The translations under genes and the position numbers were made by a program. From the NCBI GenBank assembly GCA_021234535.1, contig CM037843.1:264021-328020 (forward strand): a DNA stretch of 64,000 nt, in the 5' to 3' direction. Of the stretch, positions 60,283 through 64,000 are shown in pieces. The stretch's first letter is position 1. Each line of letters opens with the position of its first letter. The stretch comes from Stichopus chloronotus. Lineage: Eukaryota; Echinodermata; Holothuroidea; Aspidochirotida; Stichopodidae. The notes under the pieces were generated by a model, which made no database searches, had not been told where the DNA came from, and was given only the letters and a program-made list of their open reading frames with translations.

Positions 60283-60820
60283 CATAGGGTGATTTTGGTC
60301 CCTGTAACTGGTGGGGCAGAATTTTGTGTGGAGAACCCGACCTATATATGGGAATTTCCGGGTCTGGATTCTTTCACCACTTACACAGAGATTGACTGCC
60401 TCAGGCAGAAATTACACGCTTGGGCTGGCCCAGTAACTTTGGTCAATTGCCACTGCAATCTTAGCTGGGATATTGGTTACTCCATCAACACACAAGTAGG
60501 TCTGTTTCGGGATATTTATAGTCTACATCCTATTTTGTGTTCTGCATGCTTTTCAATTAATCATGGTAAACTCTCTTAAAATTTCCTTACTTTCTGTGCA
60601 AAAATAAGACAACAAACCGATAAGCAAAGCAGAACAAGGAATTTAAGTAAGAGCTTAGAAGATAAAGTTTCATGCCTTTTCACCCCTGTGGGGAGAAGAC
60701 TAGGGATGATGTTTATTGCCTAATTGTCCGTGAACTGGAAAGATGTTATCACAGTGAAGGTTGTTGGAGTGAAAAAAAAAAATCTTGCCCCATGACTACT
60801 GGGGACAGAATCACACTATG
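60283..60820. mobile_element. 538-bp foldback MITE inside the LINE
   Basis: The ends CATAGGGTGATTTTGGTCCC and (reversed right end) CATAGTGTGATTCTGTCCCC are inverted repeats, with further similarity at GGGGCA...ATTTT. It splits the LINE between KIA (60830) and KVILIYKNG (60282). Taking it out together with a possible 2-bp duplication (TT on the plus strand) gives a plausible continuous reading. The superfamily is uncertain. The 109-codon frame at 60250-60579 lies mostly within it and is not a gene. Confidence 0.6.
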
Positions 60821-61699
60821 TTAGCGATTTTTAAGTTATCAGGAAATGTACCATGAGCAAAGGAGAGATAGCAAATATGAGTCAGAGGCTGTGAAGTAAG
60901 ATGAATGACACGAAGAACTATCGCTGGGCGAATTTCATCATAACCAGCAGAAGTTTTCAGTTTAAGACAAACCATTGCCACTTTGAAAGTGTCATTGCTA
61001 CTACCTGGGGATGGAAAAGTGGAGTTTGGATAGTCCCCAATGATCACTTTTTTTTTTTGCAATGACGGTTTGGAATATTTTTTTGTAAGGTTTGGGCCAA
61101 GGTTAGTAGAGAAAGAACTGAATGCATGTGCAATTTTTGGAGGATCACTAATTGAAACATCATTGATGCCTTGTAATGAGAAGATAAATTTGATATGTTT
61201 TGGTGGAGGTCAAGCAAGAGGCAATGAATAGGAGGCCCATTTTAGCCCTAAACAGTGATATTGTGGCACTCCTGTGCTGCCATACCACTTTTGCCTGCAC
61301 TCCTACTTACTGCATTGTGTACAGAATCTTTAGTATAGGGGAAATTTGATCCCTCACTACGCTGTATAGATGGAGGTGATGGTGAGACCAGCAGTTTATC
61401 CTCTATCCCGATGCTATAGCTGTTTATATGGTCAATAAATGAAATCATTGGGTTTGCTTCAGTGTAAGAACAATGGGGGCTTTATAGAGAAGTACAAAAT
61501 AAAAGTAACTAAAATTTGTGACTTTTACCCTGTGTGAGCTATCTTGTGATGAAGCTTTCAGCTCTCTGCTGTGTGCATCAAGCTTATCTGTTCACAATTG
61601 CTATGAATTGCTCTCCCTCGCTCTCTCTCTCTCGCGAACAATGTTTTATCCAATAATATCCATTTTCTTGACACTTTGGGACAATGATCCTTGGCTTAT

Positions 61700-62480
61700 G
61701 AGCCCTTTGTGAGTGTACAAAATGTGGATGTGGGAGGTCCTATGTGGGCCATTGGTAAAGGGCCCAATGTTTGAAAGTACACCAATTTCTTCTCATCAGA
61801 TTTTACTACAATTAAGTTGAGGTTGTGTCACATTTATACTATGGTTGTGGTTTCATAGGGGTGTCCAATATTTTGGGGTCCAGTGTCTAAATGGACCATA
61901 TGGACCATTTTATGAAATCATGCAAAATGCAAACTTCTACAGATTGTATGGAACAACTTAGTTGAAGTTGTGTCACATAACTACTGTTGTTGAGTATTGG
62001 GTCCTGGGTCTGAAGTGGGCCATTTTTATGGCATTGTGCAAAATGCTTCTACAGATTGTATGGAACAAAACATGTTAAGCTTGTGTCACATCACTTCTAT
62101 GGTAGTTCCTCCTGGATGTTTATTATGTTTGGGTCCAAGGGCCCATGGTACTGTAAAAAGCTGACAATTTGTTATACTACCAATATCGTAGTGGTACCTT
62201 TTGGGTATTAGAAATTTATTCGTGGAAGGTCTCAGTGGCCATTTTATGAAATCATGCAAAATGCTTCTTCTCTGACAGATTGTATGTAATACTGTACTAT
62301 TGATGGTTGGTTACATTAATAACACTGTGGAAGTGGTTCTATATGTGTGTTTGGAGTCCAATGTCGGAAATGGGCCATATGAGCCATTTTATAAGACCAT
62401 GAAATTTGTTCCATTTTCTACAGATTTTATGTTACAAAATTTGAAGGTCTGTCACATTAGCACTAGGGTAACTGTGGGAT
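61700..62480 (+). repeat. Second tandem family (GGACCATATGGACC repeat), longer array
   Basis: Five or so units of about 115-160 bp. Each contains TTCTACAGATTGTATGGAAC, a GTTGTGTCACAT block, a 'TTTGGGTCCA.TGTC' block, and 'GGACCATATGGACCATTTTATGAAATCATGCAAAATGC' (best copy 61894-61930). The family also occurs at 28570-28870. Confidence 0.7.
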
Positions 62481-63171
62481 GTTCAGGATATGGGGGTTTT
62501 CCTTCATAGTTTACATTACTGTACATCACAGTACCTTTGGACTCTTGTTAGACATTGAAGGACCATCACCACACAGCTCATTAGTGTTACTTGAGCAATA
62601 TGTTTGGGTCCTCGGTATTAATTTGTGCCACATACTGAGACATGGTTTGGTACCTTTTGAATGTCTGAGAACAATGCTGGAAGTTGGCAAATTTTTTTGA
62701 CTAATCCTGCCTTTCATTGAATACCTACAGTAAATTGCATGAGATACAGTTGTGTCTCATCTTTCATGGGAAGCATTACATGTGCCTTTATCATACTTTC
62801 AATGAAAATATTAAAGAGTCAAGTAGACTGATAAAATATTGAGGAAGATCACAACAAGTATTGTGAATAAGACTGAATGAGATTTTACTTCAATCAAAAC
62901 TATCAGAATTCCTCAGTTTGCAAATTTACATGTATGGTAAACAGGAGCTTTCTAAAATTACAGAGACACCTATGAAATGTATCTAAGGGATCCACAAAAG
63001 TTCATTGCAATTCTGCTTCATAGATTTGCCATCAGTTGATGAAAGATAAAGCTGCAAAACTCTTTATCTGTTATGTCATACTGTAAGAGGCCAGACATGG
63101 TTTCTGTAAAATCATTAATGTTAGATAAATGATTCTTATCACTCCTTTGGATTCCCTGTCATTTCTTGTAG

Positions 63172-63305
63172 ATGAAGCTGAAGCAAGGGTCACCAAACAG
63201 AGAGGCATTCAAATCTTGTGATCCATATCAAGTGAATGATGTAAGAATTACCCAATATGCACATGGAAAGAGGAAACAAATAATGAAAGAATCTCTCTTC
63301 AAGAG
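63172..63305 (+). CDS. TALPID3: TALPID3-like exon 3
   Basis: 134 nt between the acceptor TTTCTTGTAG (ending at 63171) and the donor AAGAG/GTTTGT. It starts in phase 0, as exon 2 requires, and leaves two bases (AG) for exon 4. It encodes MKLKQGSPNREAFKSCDPYQ then VNDVRITQYAHGKRKQIMKE. From general knowledge of the family, the segment NDVRITQYAHGKRKQ corresponds to a conserved N-terminal block of TALPID3 (a 'ND.xI.QYxxGxK' pattern). This similarity is recalled, not searched. Confidence 0.75.
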
Positions 63306-63473
63306 GTTTGTGATATTTTTTGTTTTTAAATTCTTTCAAAAATATAGGCAGACAGTTGTAAGCATGAACATAAAAGTTAAGACATCTTAGAGTATATGAA
63401 TTTGAGAAACCAAGAAATCATACCTATGCAACTACATTTTTTTATTTTGGGTTAGTACATTTTCTTTATTCAG

Positions 63474-63630
63474 GACAGAGCAGATTGGACCGGTGAAAAG
63501 GGTATTTGAGCCCCGCCTTGTTAACAGGAGGCAGATAAATGCAGCAGTCAATCCAGGCCCAGATGTCAATCAGGTTACCATGACCGCCGCTGCTGCTGCT
63601 GCTGTTGCTGCTACTGCACCCCTTATTAAG
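63474..63630 (+). CDS. TALPID3: TALPID3-like exon 4
   Basis: 157 nt between the acceptor TTTTCTTTATTCAG (ending at 63473) and the donor AAG/GTAGGG. With the AG from exon 3 it reads RTEQIGPVKRVFEPRLVNRR, then a Pro/Asn-rich linker, then an alanine-rich helix, VTMTAAAAAAVAATAPLIK. The Ala-rich 'AAA.A.ATAPLIK' stretch is the most recognisable N-terminal landmark of TALPID3; in vertebrates it leads into the coiled coil. The alanines are coded by a GCT repeat (63589-63603), a possible length polymorphism. It ends in phase 0; the following exon lies outside the window. Confidence 0.78.
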
Positions 63631-63779
63631 GTAGGGTATATGTTTTCACTTTGTGCACTAATTTCACTGCTAAGGAAAGGCTTACATCTACTCGTTTTGA
63701 CCATCGATCATTGTGTGCTCATTGTTGCTATCTGATATAATGATTTCAGTTTGGCTCTCTGTTGTCTGATTCAGCTATT

Positions 63780-64000
63780 GCCTGCTTCAAGTGACTCGGT
63801 GCAGCTGGTGAACTGCTGAGCTGGGCAGGTCCTTCACCCCTCCCTCCCTTTGGGAAAGTGGCTAAAGACTGAGGGATACACTATCGTCCGTCGGACTTGG
63901 ACTTTAAATCAGGGAGCTGTTAGTAGGAGATTTGACGGAAAATGTAATCACTGCCGATCCTTTAAGACCCACCAAATTGAGTGCAGATAAGCTGTTCGAG
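63780..64000. repeat. Possible SINE-like fragment at the right edge
   Basis: The block around 63890-63950 (GTCCGTCGGACTTGGACTTT, then a CAGGGAGCTG block) resembles the 3' core of some tRNA-derived SINEs (GTCGGACGGGACGTTAAAC type). No A/B-box promoter pair was confidently seen. Low confidence. Confidence 0.25.

Larger units (their letters stand above)
57262..61450 (-). mobile_element. CR1/Jockey-group LINE, broken by two MITEs
   Basis: The minus strand encodes RT pieces in order. First DPPKIAHAFSSFSTNLGPN and CLKLKTSAGYDEIRPAIV (61180-60900), then FAHGTFPDNLKIANIV up to 60819. After a 538-bp insertion come VILIYKNG and SHYGFRPGHSTKLTSVTVFD (about 60170-60110), GVLQGSILAPLLFN (59896-59855) and KFLGVYIDSKL (to 59622). 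After a 1130-bp insertion come EWNEQISHLCYQ and LSVLQKRGVRHITNSGPREH (about 58310-58250). The 3' end is near 57262, with an AATGAATGAAATGAAAATG-like tail. The catalytic YADD segment was not found and stops are frequent. It lies antisense in the TALPID3-like intron. Confidence 0.78.
54147..63171 (+). other. TALPID3-like intron 2 (9.0 kb)
   Basis: Contains, in order, a duplicated 400-bp repeat (54650-55440), array I (57010-57245), an antisense LINE with two nested MITEs (57262-61450) and a tandem array (61700-62480). Nearly all of it is accounted for by repeats. Confidence 0.5.

Noticed and set aside
60250..60579. 109-codon open frame (plus)
   Set aside because: It spans the LINE/MITE boundary at 60283, so most of it is the non-coding interior of the 538-bp foldback element.

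Overview
The window reads as animal nuclear DNA: AT-rich, intron-like, and crowded with decayed LINEs, LTR and DIRS retrotransposons, MITE-like DNA elements and long tandem arrays. There is no sign of bacterial organisation. A Tx1-type LINE, a DIRS element, Ty3/gypsy pieces (one with the unusual integrase-before-RT order) and tandem-repeat elements resembling bivalve 'pearl' or Helentron-derived elements suggest a marine invertebrate, perhaps a deuterostome such as an echinoderm. That placement is an inference.

Layout. 1-2061: 5'-truncated Tx1-type LINE on the minus strand. 2062-4937: arrays of a roughly 145-bp repeat built around AGGTCA half-sites, with a MITE-like inverted repeat at 3256-3606. 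4938-10434: second Tx1-type LINE (plus strand), split by a hAT-like insertion (7223-9124) flanked by a perfect 8-bp duplication. 10519-11784: a related foldback element that has a smaller element nested in it. 11.8-23.2 kb: no gene recognised, only small inverted repeats. 23.2-30.4 kb: four more arrays, one of them inverted head-to-head, plus a second tandem family. 30.4-38.5 kb: mostly unique non-coding DNA with a 250-bp MITE. 38.5-40.0 kb: gutted Ty3/gypsy element (minus). 40.2-42.8 kb: GC-rich DIRS-like element (plus). 42.97-43.45 kb: Gmr1-like gypsy fragment (minus). 44081-46088: hAT-like element with 14-bp terminal repeats and a near-perfect 8-bp duplication, carrying a whole AGGTCA array.

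The one convincing host gene is on the plus strand. Four exons (47184-47529 coding part, 54058-54146, 63172-63305, 63474-63630) have canonical splice sites and mutually compatible phases. Together they encode 242 residues that resemble the N-terminal part of TALPID3 (KIAA0586), a centriolar protein needed for ciliogenesis and Hedgehog signalling. The gene continues past the right edge. Its introns hold a duplicated 400-bp repeat, an AGGTCA array, and a CR1/Jockey-group LINE (57262-61450, minus) interrupted by a Harbinger-like MITE (TAA duplication) and another foldback MITE.

The most interesting signal is the repeat family itself. Each unit carries four RGGTCA nuclear-receptor half-sites at offsets 0, 7, 17 and 27 (DR1, DR4, DR4), followed by a forkhead-like TGTAAACA. 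The family ends in a 3' hairpin whose stem shows compensatory changes, and starts with a 5' inverted repeat complementary to its own end. This suggests a mobile, possibly Helentron-like, element that spreads ready-made receptor-binding modules. Binding and function are inferred and not shown.
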